From Egaibacter danicus (lineage in GTDB: Bacteria > Pseudomonadota > Gammaproteobacteria > Burkholderiales > Burkholderiaceae_C): a stretch of 64,000 nt of DNA. Made by a program: the position numbers and the translations under genes. This document shows positions 1 to 9,047 of the stretch, piece by piece (position 1 is the first letter of the stretch; each line of letters opens with the position of its first letter). The stretch lies in contig JADJII010000009.1 of assembly GCA_016707075.1 (NCBI GenBank), forward strand, positions 62,001 to 126,000. Reading direction: 5' to 3'. A model generated the notes under the pieces. That model searched no databases. It was not told the DNA's origin and saw only the letters and a list, made by a program, of their open reading frames with translations.

Positions 1-618
1 GGCGAAGTCGGGGCTGCGCACGGGCACGCGCAGCGTGTCGAGGATTTGCCCGCCATTAAAGAGAAACCGATCCTTGAAGGTGCGCTCGGCATCCAGGCCA
101 GGGCCGTAGTCCGACACCAGGGTCACCACCTTCTTGATGCCATTCTTGGGGGCCCAGTCGGCAATGCCCAGCGTGATCTGCGGCAGCGTCATCGACACGC
201 GCACCATGTAGGGCGAGGCATCAATCACGGCTGAAGTGGCTGCCAGCATGTTCACCATCGGGGTTTTGGATTGCGTGGCAATCGGGCCGGTGGCCAGCGC
301 CAGCGGGGTCAGGCCAAAACCGGCCAGCACGTCCACCTTGTCGTTCACCACCAGTTCCTGCGCCAGGCGCTTGGTCATGTCGGGCACACCGGTGTCGTCT
401 TTCAGGATCAGTTCCACCTTGCGCCCGGCCACGGCGCCACTGTTTTGCTTCATGAACAGCCGGGCAGCGGCCTCCATCTGTTTGCCGGTGGAGGCAAACG
501 GCCCCGTCATCGGTGCCAGAAGGCCGATTTTGAAAGGGGTGCCCTGGGCTCCAGCCTTATGCAGGCCCAGCGCCAGAGGTGCTGCAGCCAGGGCTTTGAT
601 GACGCTACGTTTGTCCAT
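1..618 (-). CDS. ABC transporter substrate-binding protein, branched-chain amino acid type (3' part cut by window edge)
   Basis: Periplasmic solute-binding protein of the Leu/Ile/Val-binding (Peripla_BP_6) family, read by translating the minus strand. It opens with MDKRSVIKALAAAPLALGL, a signal-peptide-like start, followed by KIGLLAPMTGPFASTGKQ, the typical first beta-strand and ligand loop, then a KVELILKDDTG segment. The start at 618 has a good AAGGAGA ribosome site six bases upstream. The C-terminal half lies outside the window. It sits 43 bp downstream of the LigM-like gene on the same strand, so it may bind a methoxylated aromatic acid for uptake; that ligand is inferred from the neighbour only. 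Confidence 0.85.
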   Translation of the reverse strand, partial: MDKRSVIKALAAAPLALGLHKAGAQGTPFKIGLLAPMTGPFASTGKQMEAAARLFMKQNSGAVAGRKVELILKDDTGVPDMTKRLAQELVVNDKVDVLAGFGLTPLALATGPIATQSKTPMVNMLAATSAVIDASPYMVRVSMTLPQITLGIADWAPKNGIKKVVTLVSDYGPGLDAERTFKDRFLFNGGQILDTLRVPVRSPDFA

Positions 619-661
619 GTTTGTCTCCTTGTTGTGGTGTAGAAAGCGTGAAATGAAAACG

Positions 662-2041
662 TTACAGCTTTAACTCGTGCGGACGATAGCTTATACGAGC
701 CTCGTCAGAAAAAGGGCACGGGCCAACCGTTGCACGCACGGTGGTTTGAACATGGCGCTCTACGACAGGCTTGGAAGACCCACCGTCGGGCTCACCCCAT
801 ACGACGGTCACTTCTGTTCCAGTGGCGCTGAAGTCGGCATCCACCATCGAGAGAGAAATCCACACACGTCCATTGGCGGTGTAAACGGGGTAGGTGGAAA
901 TGCCCACCTGTTTGCCATCCACCATGATCTTGTCGTAGGGCAGGGTCGCGTAATGCGATGCCGGCATGTCCATGTATTTGGCGCGATTCTCCGCCAGGAA
1001 CATGGTGGAGAAAATCCGGATCACGTCGTTGCTGTTCCAGGTCAGGGTAACTTTTTTGCGATGCGGCTTGCCAGCCATTTTTTCCAGCGCCGCGCGACCG
1101 ATGAAATCGTGGTCGAACTTGGTGAAGCCGCCATAGCCCAGGTCGTAGGGCGTGAGGTAGTAGTCTTCAATGTTGTCGCTGACCATGCTTCCGCCCAGCG
1201 AGGCTTTGGCCTCAAAGCTGTTGGCTGTGAGCCATTCACGATAGGGACGCATCTTTTCGCCCGAATAGATGGCAGGCATGGGCGATGGCACCCAGCCAGA
1301 TTCGATGGCTACGGTCGAGTAGGCGCGCGCCCCACCGGCCCGCAGGCCAAACTCTTTGCCGGCTTCCAGCAGCGTTGCCCGGATTTCGTCACCCTCCTCT
1401 TTCGGCCCCCACAACTCCAGACCCGGCGCCCCCGACATGCCGTGTTTGAGGCAGCGCACCTTGCGCCCTGCGATGTTGATCTCGCCCATGGCAAAAAATT
1501 TGATGTCTGGAATGGGGCCGCCATGGACCTTCTCCAGAATCTTCCAGGCATTGGGGCCCTGCACCTCGAACCGATAGAGCTTGCGCTGCATGGGGTTGGC
1601 CAGGCTGCGCTCATCACGCTCCACCTTCACGTTGTAGCCGCCGGTCACCGCATTGAAGTGCACCCAGTTCGAGATGGGCGGCCGCCCCACCAGCACCACC
1701 TTGTCGTCCTCCAGCGCAAACAACACGCCATCGCCAATCACGTAGCCATCGTGGTTGCAGGCCACAAACTGTTTGGCCTTGTCACGCTTGAAGCCCTGAA
1801 AGCTGTTGACACCCAAATCGCTCAGCAGGCGAACCGTGTCCGGCCCCTGCACATACAGGTCCGTCATGTGATACGACTGGTCAAACAGAATGGCTGTTTT
1901 GCGCCACGCCTCCTGCTCATCGCGCCAGTTCGAGAACTCCGGCGCAATGGGAAACACATAGGCACCAGCCTGGGAGTTGCGCAGCATGGTGACGGGATTG
2001 CCGGCTTCTTTGATTTTTTGTTCCAGAGATTGCGTAGTCAT
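662..2041 (-). CDS. ligM: Tetrahydrofolate-dependent aromatic O-demethylase, LigM/DesA type (GcvT fold)
   Basis: 459 residues, the usual length of LigM (vanillate/3-O-methylgallate O-demethylase). The N-terminal pattern MLRNSQAGAYVFP, then EFSNWRDEQEAWR and LFDQSYHM, is the signature of this GcvT-like branch, as are the mid-protein NIAGRKVRCLKHGMSGAPG and the NIEDYYLTPYDLGYG segments. Family members move the methyl group of a methoxyaromatic acid to tetrahydrofolate in the cytoplasm, giving a phenol and 5-methyl-THF. A LysR gene is transcribed divergently and a solute-binding protein follows on the same strand. Vanillate or syringate is the likely substrate, but sequence alone does not separate LigM from DesA or related enzymes. 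Confidence 0.8.
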   Translation of the reverse strand: MTTQSLEQKIKEAGNPVTMLRNSQAGAYVFPIAPEFSNWRDEQEAWRKTAILFDQSYHMTDLYVQGPDTVRLLSDLGVNSFQGFKRDKAKQFVACNHDGYVIGDGVLFALEDDKVVLVGRPPISNWVHFNAVTGGYNVKVERDERSLANPMQRKLYRFEVQGPNAWKILEKVHGGPIPDIKFFAMGEINIAGRKVRCLKHGMSGAPGLELWGPKEEGDEIRATLLEAGKEFGLRAGGARAYSTVAIESGWVPSPMPAIYSGEKMRPYREWLTANSFEAKASLGGSMVSDNIEDYYLTPYDLGYGGFTKFDHDFIGRAALEKMAGKPHRKKVTLTWNSNDVIRIFSTMFLAENRAKYMDMPASHYATLPYDKIMVDGKQVGISTYPVYTANGRVWISLSMVDADFSATGTEVTVVWGEPDGGSSKPVVERHVQTTVRATVGPCPFSDEARISYRPHELKL

Positions 2042-2093
2042 GGGTTTTGATTCGTCTGTGGGTTGAAAAATGTGTTTCCCCGCCAGTTTATTG

Positions 2094-2134
2094 ATTCATG
2101 CTGGAGAATAGTGAATGTATTTATAGTTTTCACT
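2094..2134. promoter_or_regulatory. Candidate LysR operator region between the O-demethylase and its divergent regulator
   Basis: Two inverted repeats lie in the 115-bp divergent gap. ATTC-N8-GAAT at 2094-2109 resembles the T-N11-A dyad bound by LysR proteins. AGTGAA-N13-TTCACT at 2110-2134 is an exact 6-bp inverted repeat in an AT-rich stretch beside the regulator gene. Control by the adjacent regulator is inferred. Confidence 0.45.
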
Positions 2135-2156
2135 TATCTCGATTTGGAACAGATCA

Positions 2157-3053
2157 ATGGACACCATGACCAATCTGAAAACCTTTCTCGCAGTCGCCAG
2201 CGATGGCGGGTTTTCCGAGGCAGCCCGGCATTTGCACGTGGTGCCGTCGGTGGTGGCCAAGCGCATCGCACAACTGGAAAAAACCATGGGCGCCCGCCTG
2301 TTCGAGCGCTCCACCCGCAGCGTGACCCTGACCGAGGCCGGCGAGCAGCTGCAGGGCCGTGCCACGGGCGTGATGGCGGATTTTGACGACCTGGTGCACA
2401 GCGTGCAGCGTGACGACAGCAAACTCGAAGGCCATATCCGCGTGATGGCACCCACCACCTTGACCATGATGCACCTGGGACCCGTGTTCAATGCCTTTGT
2501 GGCACAGCATGAGCGCATCACCCTGGAGCTGGCGCTGGTGGATCTGTCCAGCAATCCGGAAGAAAAGGGGTTTGACATCGCCATCAGCGGGCGCAGCGCC
2601 AGCTACGAAGGCGTGGTGGACGTGCCGTTGTGTTCGGCCAGCCCGCAGCTGGTGGCCGCCCCCGCCTACATCGACCGGCATGGTGCGCCCAGCCACCCCC
2701 GGGAGCTGATCGAACACGCTTGCCTGGTGTTTGCGCCCAGCGGGCATGTCTGGCAGTTTCAGAGCAGCCGGGGCGCGCTCAGCGTGGAAGTCACACCCCG
2801 GCTCACGGTGGACGACAACCTCACCCTGCTGGACGCAGTCAAGAAGGGCATGGGTATTGCCGCCCTGCCCGCCTATCTGGCGCGGCAAGCTCTGGCCCGC
2901 GGGGAACTGCTGGCGCTGCTGCCAGGTTTTCCCCTGCAGGAAAACTGGTTTAGGGCTTTCATCCCGAAACGCAAATACCGGCTGGCCCGGATTCAGGCGC
3001 TGGTCAACTGGCTGGTGGCAGACATGGAAGCTTTTGCAGGCACCGCCCCCTAA
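2157..3053 (+). CDS. LysR-family transcriptional regulator
   Basis: 298 residues, normal for the family. The winged helix-turn-helix occupies about residues 1-60 (MTNLKTFLAVASDGGFSEAA, then VVAKRIAQLEKTMGARLFER and STRSVTLTEAG). The rest is a type-2 periplasmic-binding effector domain ending in a 'GIAALPAYLARQALARGELL' type motif. ATG 2157 and ATG 2166 are both possible; GGAACAG lies ahead of the first. It is divergent from the O-demethylase and probably controls it in response to an aromatic acid (inferred from gene order). Confidence 0.88.
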   Translation: MDTMTNLKTFLAVASDGGFSEAARHLHVVPSVVAKRIAQLEKTMGARLFERSTRSVTLTEAGEQLQGRATGVMADFDDLVHSVQRDDSKLEGHIRVMAPTTLTMMHLGPVFNAFVAQHERITLELALVDLSSNPEEKGFDIAISGRSASYEGVVDVPLCSASPQLVAAPAYIDRHGAPSHPRELIEHACLVFAPSGHVWQFQSSRGALSVEVTPRLTVDDNLTLLDAVKKGMGIAALPAYLARQALARGELLALLPGFPLQENWFRAFIPKRKYRLARIQALVNWLVADMEAFAGTAP

Positions 3054-3180
3054 GAGCTGGGCGAAATGGCCCTGTTCTTCTGCTCCCCCGCCGGCAACAA
3101 CGTGCGCGGCGTGGCGTGGCGTGGAACAAGGATGGTGGCTGGGTGGTGCGTATTAAAGCTAAAACTGGCCGGCTTTGGGG

Positions 3181-3226
3181 GTCAAATGTGACGTCCTAGC
3201 CATTGTCGGGCATATGCGTGAGTAGC
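3181..3226 (+). repeat. Interspersed repeat, copy a (3'-truncated)
   Basis: Contains GTCAAATGTGACGTC, then TAGCCATTGTCGGG and the core ATATGCGTGAGTAGC. The 3' hairpin arm present in other copies is missing. It resembles the copy at 4304-4360 in its left part (CAAATGTG) and lies in the same orientation; together they bracket the decayed gene. Confidence 0.6.
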
Positions 3227-3322
3227 CGGCCAACTGGGTCGTATCAGCACGGGTTTGATAAATGCGATGATATTTCAAGCAACAAATTACAGCGGTTCGC
3301 CACCGTCGTCATCTTTTCACTG

Positions 3323-4294
3323 ATGCAAATTCGACCTCATCTACGTACACCGGAGACAGACGAGCTTCTGCGACGCGTTGGCAGGAATGTCGTGAACCTC
3401 CAGTATGTTGAAGATCTGTTGAAGCGCCTTACGGTGCTCTCCATGCCTGTCGGACCTGCAAGCAAGATGGCAGCTCAGGTCGGAAAACAGCATTAGTTGC
3501 GTACTGAACACAAGCACGATGGGAATGCAACGATCTGGGTAATGTTGATACAAAGGACGCGGTGTTGCAGCTTCCTAGTGGAAAAGATCACAGAGGACCA
3601 GCAACTGGATTGACAAGGTCAAAGAAATTTGGATGAGTTTTCCCTGGCATCAGAACAGATGGCAACGGTTTGGTCATGCCGGAAGCATAGATCGGACCAC
3701 TGACCTGGGAAATCGCGGGCTCTCGGTTCAATGCTCGCAAATGAATTCATCCACTTAATTTTTTTATCCACGCTGGCATTCTTCAGCGAGGCGGGACTAC
3801 GACCAGCGCAATCGCGACGCGAATCTGGATGGCAGCAACTGAAGTCATGCGCATGACTGGATCAAACTTCAGACTGTGGCAAGCTTCTAGTTCAAGAAAG
3901 TTGGGGGGCCCCCCAGCAAGAACATTTGCAGGAGTTCCCCTTTGGCATCGCCGGAGACAGATCAGCAATTTAGTTGGCCTACTTGAGGGGAAGTGCGCCG
4001 GTCTTTCGAATTGACTAAGTCAAACATGCGGCGGCCACCGCCTACGGCCCCTTCAGCAGACTCTGGCACTTGGAAGCGTTTTTCAACACGGCTGCGAACT
4101 TGATTGGCCGAGAGGCGTCCGATGAACTTGAAGATCTGAGAAACCGATATAGCTTACCGACCCTTAAAGCCGTATTGCTGGCGACTGGGTTTTTCGATGT
4201 GGCAAATGAAGAACTGCCAAAGGGCGGGGTCCGGACGATCTATAGGATCAACGACAGATACGAATTAGACCTCCAGGAAGAGATAAATCCTTGA
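3323..4294 (+). pseudogene. Decayed gene with an OST-HTH/LOTUS-like C-terminus
   Basis: A start-like segment (MQIRPHLRTPETDELLRRVG, then NVVNLQYVEDLLKRLT) and an end-like segment (LKAVLLATGFFDVANEE, then GGVRTIYRINDRYEL, then stop) lie in the same frame but are separated by several stops. In between, protein-like pieces appear in other frames (IWMSFPWHQNRW, LANEFIHLIFL). I read this as one gene of roughly 320 codons broken by multiple indels. The last segment resembles an OST-HTH/LOTUS RNA-binding-type winged helix; that assignment is from pattern memory. The lesions are far more numerous than the single-base breaks elsewhere in the window, so this is real decay. Confidence 0.5.
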
Positions 4295-4303
4295 AATTTA
4301 GAA

Positions 4304-4360
4304 GCCAAATGTGGCATCAGACCCAGCCAGTTATGCGTGAGTAGCTACTATATTAATAGC
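4304..4360 (+). repeat. Interspersed repeat, copy b
   Basis: Left arm GCCAAATGTGGCATC, core TTATGCGTGAGTAGC, then a GCTACTATATTAATAGC hairpin arm. It begins 9 bp after the stop of the decayed gene. The following 4361-4587 holds nothing I recognise. Confidence 0.65.
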
Positions 4361-4587
4361 AATTCATTGAGTGAAAGATTTTCTATAAACCCAGCCAAAC
4401 CCTTCCGCAGGCCTGTCGGGTGGCTGCGACGGGGTAACGAAGCTGTTCGCGGTTGCCACAAAATCAGCACGTCAACCCCAGCGTTAAAGCAGCAACCTAA
4501 AAACACAAACCCAGCCGCCCGCGAGATGCGCAGTGGACACGACGCGGACGCCCGGCGCGCTAGCCAACCAAAGACAACAAGGGAAAT

Positions 4588-7038
4588 TCAGCTCGACTGC
4601 TTGAACGCCATCACCGCCTGATTGCGCAAGGTCCGCAGCAGTGCCAGCTGCTTCTCGTCCAGCGCCAAAGCCCCCATCGCCGCCTTGTCCGCATAGATCA
4701 AGCCAAACGGCGCGCCCTTCATCTGCAGCGGCAGCAGCAAAAACGTGGGTGCGTTGATGGACTGCCGATACCAGGCTGGCAGGCGGTTGGCGATGCGGGC
4801 CTCGGTGGCGTCGTTGATCATCGTGTCCGCACCTTTGACGGACACAACGGCAAACAGATCAGGATTGGCCGCCTTGAGCGACACCCTGAATTGCGCCACC
4901 ACACGCTCCACCTCCGCGCCCAGGCCAAACCGCCCGGTCAGCGACTCGGTCTTGGGGTCACGCAGGCAAAACACCACGCGCTGAAAATCCATCGCGCGAA
5001 ACATCGTCTCGATGATCATGCGCAGCACATCGGTCAGCTTGAAGTCTTCCACCATCAGGTTGGTGATGTCGGCGATGCCGGCGGCCAGCATGTCGGTCAC
5101 GCGCCGGTGCTCTTCTGCCGCCGCCACGCCACTTTGCGCAGCAGGCACTGCCTGCGTGGCCTGCAGTTCCATGGACTGCAGCGCGTCGTGGGTTTCTTCC
5201 GGCCCTTTCACAGAAACTGTGGTCGTCGCGTTCTCGGGCGTCATCAGCAGGTTGGCCCCTGGTGAACCCCGCTGCACCTTGATGTCCATGGCGGTTGCCA
5301 GGTCAACCAGCTTCTGGCGCGCTTTCACGGTGGCGGATTTCACATCGGCGGGGCTGACACCCAGCGTGCGGCTGTAGCGCTGGGCCAACTCGGCCAGGCG
5401 GCTGTCCACGTCTTTGGGATCGCTGGTGAGCAGGGTGTCGGCAATGTCGTTGGCAGCCTGTGCTGTCCAGCGCATGCGCTCGAGCGCATCCCCTGGTGGT
5501 CGCACGGGCGGCTCACCTGTGGGCTTTTTCATGCAGTGGCGCATGCCCTGCGGCAGGCCCCAGGCCTTGGCCACACCCATGCCCAAAGCCTCGTAGCCGA
5601 GCCCCAGCACATTGAGCGAAGCCGTGGCCTCGTCCACCGGATTTTTTCGGGACGACACCTGCGACCGGATTTCGCGCGCTTCCTCGGGAAAGTAAAACTC
5701 GGCCAGCATGCGGCCCAGGTTCTGGAACATGGCGCCGATGAAGGCCTCTTCGCTGTCTTTTTGCGTGGGGCACAGCTCGCCCGCCAGCGAGCCGGCCATC
5801 AGCGAACGCAAAAACTCGTCTTTCAGCAGCTGGGCGTGGGCCTTGTCCTGCATGTGCTCCAGCATCACCAGGCTGAGCGCCATGTTGCGAATGCCGTTGA
5901 ACCCAACCAGCGTAACGGCGCGCGACACGGTGCTGATGTTGCCGCCGCGCGCATAGTGGGCGGTATTGACCAGACGCAGCAGTTTGTTGGTGAGCGCCAC
6001 ATCCTTCAGGATGGCGTTGGTCACACTGCCCACGCTCTCGCTCTCGGAACTGGCGATGCCCTGAATGCGCACCACAGAATCCGACAGGGCCGGAAAGTCG
6101 CTCTTGTGCCGCATGCGGCGCAGCAGGAATTCCAGCGTGCCACTGGCGGCGGCGCCAGAACTGCCGCCACCCGAATCACCAGGAGCGGCCGCGGGTGGCG
6201 TGCGCCACCGGCTCAATTCATCGCGAAAAATCCGCGCATCCGGATGGCGCAGCGCCGGGTCTCTGGTCAGTGCCCGCACCAGCACCGCCCGCAGCGAATC
6301 ATCCAGCCGTGCTTTCAATTCATCCGGCAGTTCCAGTTGCTCATGGGTCACCTGGTAGATGGCCCGGTGCGAACTGCTGCTGGTGGGCACCAGCGGTTTG
6401 CCCGACAGCATTTCTGCCAGCACCAGCCCGGCTGAAAAGATGTCGGTGCCGGCTGAAACGTCGCCACCGCCACTGGCTTCGGGCGACATGTAGCCGGGTG
6501 TTCCTGCGGTCCGGTAAGGATCGGAGCCCAACGAGGCGGCGCCGATCTGGCTGGCGATACCAAAATCCATCACCCGGGCGCGGCCAGCTGTGTCCACCAT
6601 GATGTTGGAAGGCTTCAAATCGCGGTGAACAACGCCCGCCGCATGCGCCACGGTCAGCGCGTCCAGCACATCCAGCATCAAATCCACCGCTTCGGACGGT
6701 GGCAAGGTACCGCGCTGCGCCAGCAGGGCCGCCAGCGTCTGGCCCGGTACGTATTCAAAAACCAGATAGGGCTGCTGGTCCTGCACGTCGGCTTCAAAGA
6801 CGGGCACGATGTTGGGGTGGGCCAGACGGCTGACGCTGCGCGCCTCGGAAAGCCAACGCTCCAGCGCGTCGGTATCCGCGCCATGGCGGGTGCGCATGAG
6901 CTTGATCGCCACTTCCCGCTCCAGCCGCGGGTCAAACGCCAGCCAGACAACGGATTGGGCACCCTGCCCCAGGACACGCCGAGTCTCGAAACGGCCAATG
7001 GTGACGGGCGCAGCCTGCTTGGGGGATAGAACGGACAT
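4588..7038 (-). CDS. Serine/threonine protein kinase fused to HDOD and GAF domains
   Basis: 816 residues with three modules. A Hanks-type kinase at about 15-280 has the glycine loop GQGAQSVV (24-31), Lys46, Glu65, HRDLKPSN with catalytic Asp140, DFG at 158-160 and a SPEA motif, so it looks catalytically complete. An HDOD domain follows at about 305-500 (LLRRMRHKSDFPALS onward), a module found in bacterial signalling proteins that lacks nuclease residues. A GAF domain fills about 660-810. No signal peptide or membrane segment is visible, so it is probably cytoplasmic. The order suggests GAF sensing, HDOD scaffolding and kinase output, but substrate and signal are unknown. It appears to be transcribed alone. 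Confidence 0.9.
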   Translation of the reverse strand: MSVLSPKQAAPVTIGRFETRRVLGQGAQSVVWLAFDPRLEREVAIKLMRTRHGADTDALERWLSEARSVSRLAHPNIVPVFEADVQDQQPYLVFEYVPGQTLAALLAQRGTLPPSEAVDLMLDVLDALTVAHAAGVVHRDLKPSNIMVDTAGRARVMDFGIASQIGAASLGSDPYRTAGTPGYMSPEASGGGDVSAGTDIFSAGLVLAEMLSGKPLVPTSSSSHRAIYQVTHEQLELPDELKARLDDSLRAVLVRALTRDPALRHPDARIFRDELSRWRTPPAAAPGDSGGGSSGAAASGTLEFLLRRMRHKSDFPALSDSVVRIQGIASSESESVGSVTNAILKDVALTNKLLRLVNTAHYARGGNISTVSRAVTLVGFNGIRNMALSLVMLEHMQDKAHAQLLKDEFLRSLMAGSLAGELCPTQKDSEEAFIGAMFQNLGRMLAEFYFPEEAREIRSQVSSRKNPVDEATASLNVLGLGYEALGMGVAKAWGLPQGMRHCMKKPTGEPPVRPPGDALERMRWTAQAANDIADTLLTSDPKDVDSRLAELAQRYSRTLGVSPADVKSATVKARQKLVDLATAMDIKVQRGSPGANLLMTPENATTTVSVKGPEETHDALQSMELQATQAVPAAQSGVAAAEEHRRVTDMLAAGIADITNLMVEDFKLTDVLRMIIETMFRAMDFQRVVFCLRDPKTESLTGRFGLGAEVERVVAQFRVSLKAANPDLFAVVSVKGADTMINDATEARIANRLPAWYRQSINAPTFLLLPLQMKGAPFGLIYADKAAMGALALDEKQLALLRTLRNQAVMAFKQSS

Positions 7039-7123
7039 CGGAGCAGTATCCGCCGTTCACCCTGGCGGGATGCCCCAAAACAACCGGGTTTACAGCCGTG
7101 TTTTTACAGCTTCGTTTGGCGGC

Positions 7124-7833
7124 TTACTTCAGTTGCACCGAACCCGATACCGTAACCAGCACCGTGGTGCGGCCCGCCTCCACCGGAACCGGTGCGTCAG
7201 ACGACATGGCCTTGGCCTGCATGGCCATCACGCGCGGGTTGGGGTTGAAGCCCTGGTCGTTGGCGTTGACCGACACCTCGCGCAGCGTGTAGCCGGTGAA
7301 ACCGAAGTCTTTGCTATGTCACCCGCTTTGGCCTTGAAGCGGGTAATGGCCTGCGTCTGGGCTTCACCCTCCACTTTGGTCCGCTGCTCGCGGCTGAGCC
7401 CGAAGCCGACGTTGCCCATGGTGAGGGTTTGAATTTTGCCGGCGGTGGTGCTGATGCGGGCGATGTCTCGGCCCTCCAGAATCAGCTCGGTTGTGCCCTG
7501 CCAGCCGATGGGCTTGCCGTTCTGACCGTAGCGCGGGTACAGGCTGAAATTGCCGGTTCGCACATCCAGCTGGCCGGGCACGGCTGCCGCCTTGGCAATC
7601 GTCAGCGCAGCATCCAGCGCGGTTTTCAACTGGGTCTGCACCGCGTTGGCATCGGCGCCATCTCGCACCGTGTTCATGGAGATGGACAACATGTCCTGCT
7701 GCACTTCAACCGAGCCGCTGGCCGACAGTTGCACCACGTTTTGCGGTGCACTGGCTGGAATTTGCTGGGCAAAAAGGCCATTAGCACCTGCCAGCATTGC
7801 GAGAGTAGCTATATATTTTGTAGCGTATTTCAT
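7124..7833 (-). CDS. SIMPL-domain (DUF541) periplasmic protein, frameshifted
   Basis: Starts with a signal peptide (MKYATKYIATLAMLAGANG, then LFAQ) followed by the SIMPL-domain opening VVQLSASGSVEVQQDMLSIS. The open frame derails after KAGDIAK near 7309. Reading on with one extra base gives DFGFTGYTLREVSVNANDQ and a normal end VTVSGSVQLK at a TAA at 7124, making 236 residues. One missing base (GG read as G) therefore explains the break. SIMPL proteins are envelope proteins of poorly known role. The signal-peptide codons overlap a fragment of the interspersed repeat. Confidence 0.8.
7797..7825 (+). repeat. Partial interspersed repeat inside the SIMPL signal-peptide codons
   Basis: TTGCGAGAGTAGCTAT followed by ATATTTTGTAGCG matches the repeat core TTGCGTGAGTAGCTAT and its hairpin arm, on the strand opposite the gene. 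It encodes, antisense, roughly residues 4-12 of the signal peptide. Confidence 0.5.
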
Positions 7834-7850
7834 GAGAGTCAGTCGGTATT

Positions 7851-9038
7851 TCAGGTTTTCAAAAATTGAAGCGGCTCAAACCGGCCACGCACCACGTCTT
7901 CGGGGTTCACACCCCACCAGTCGCGCGCCACGGTGGTGTACATCTGGCGGAAATCGGTCGTGTAGGCCATGTTTTGCGAGCTGTCCAGACGGTTGAGGTC
8001 GGGCGCCTGGCCGTACAGGCCACCACGCACCGCGCCACCCGCCACAAAGTGCGGCGCCACGGTGCCGTGGTCGGTGCCGTTGGAATTGTTCTGCCGTGGC
8101 CGGCGGCCAAATTCGCTGAACGTCATCACCATCGTGCGGTCCCAGGCGCCCAGCTCGGTGAACGAACTGCGCAGCGCGGCCAGCCCTTCGCCCAGTTGCC
8201 TCAGCAGGTTGGCATGGGTACCGGGCTGGTTCTGGTGCGTGTCGAAACTGCCCAGCGTGAGCACAACCACCGGCACACCGCCTTTGCCTTTTTGCGAAGC
8301 CACAACCTGCGCGGCGGCACGCACGCCGTTGCCAAAAGCGCCCTGCGGGAACTCGGTGACGAAGTTGAACTTCTCGCTGCGCAGACCTTGGGCCGCATCG
8401 CTGACGTCGTTTTCTGTTTTAAGCAGATGCTGCAGCGCTGCATTGCCCTGCGCATGGTTGGGCATGGCGAAACGCGCCTGGTTGATGAAGGCCTCGGGGT
8501 TGTTGAGTGTGACAGCGCGAGCACCCGCCAGCGCGCCCAGGTCATTGCCGCCAATCAGCACACCGTCAGCAGTGAATTTGGCCCGGCCGCCGTAACCGGC
8601 CTTCATGCCGCGCGCTACCCAGCCGTCGTCCAGGTACTCCGCTGATTTGGATGAGGTTTCCCAGATCTCGATGGATCGGAAATGCGACAGGTTCGGCTGC
8701 GGGTAACCCACGCCCTGCACGATGGCCAGCTCGCCTTTTTCCCACATTGGCAGGGCGGCCTTGAGCTCGGGGTGCAAACCCACACGGCTGTCGAGCTTGA
8801 GCACTTCTTCCCGGCGAATGGCGATGGCGTTGCGCAGCTGGTAATAGGTGTCGTCGGCATAGGGCACCACGGTGTTGAGGCCGTCATTGCCACCTTTGAG
8901 CTCGACCAGCACGAGGATGCGGTCACTGGCACTGGCGGCGCGCTGGCCCACACCCTGCGCCCAGCCGGGTGCGTGGCTGGTCAACAAGGCGGCACCCGTG
9001 GCGGAGCTGAACGCGCTCAGAAAATGTCTGCGTTTCAT
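7851..9038 (-). CDS. DUF1501 secreted protein
   Basis: 395 residues. The N-terminus MKRRHFLSAFSSATGAALL is a likely twin-arginine signal. DUF1501 marks include LVELKGGNDGLNTVVPYAD near residue 50 and the MVMTFSEFGRRPRQN segment with NGTDHG; members resemble the alkaline phosphatase/sulfatase fold, but their reaction is unknown. AGGAG lies seven bases before the start. It begins 9 bp after the DUF1800 stop, so the pair is one operon; these two families commonly occur together and are thought to act as a pair in the envelope. Confidence 0.9.
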   Translation of the reverse strand: MKRRHFLSAFSSATGAALLTSHAPGWAQGVGQRAASASDRILVLVELKGGNDGLNTVVPYADDTYYQLRNAIAIRREEVLKLDSRVGLHPELKAALPMWEKGELAIVQGVGYPQPNLSHFRSIEIWETSSKSAEYLDDGWVARGMKAGYGGRAKFTADGVLIGGNDLGALAGARAVTLNNPEAFINQARFAMPNHAQGNAALQHLLKTENDVSDAAQGLRSEKFNFVTEFPQGAFGNGVRAAAQVVASQKGKGGVPVVVLTLGSFDTHQNQPGTHANLLRQLGEGLAALRSSFTELGAWDRTMVMTFSEFGRRPRQNNSNGTDHGTVAPHFVAGGAVRGGLYGQAPDLNRLDSSQNMAYTTDFRQMYTTVARDWWGVNPEDVVRGRFEPLQFLKT

Positions 9039-9047
9039 GTCAGGCTC

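Noticed and set aside
677..2050. Long plus-strand open frame (457 codons)
   Set aside because: It is exactly antisense to the LigM-like gene, is rich in His, Arg and Gly, and matches no family; a GC-rich shadow.
5536..6435. Plus-strand open frame of 299 codons inside the kinase gene
   Set aside because: Antisense shadow rich in His/Gln/Arg; the kinase frame shows clear conserved motifs.
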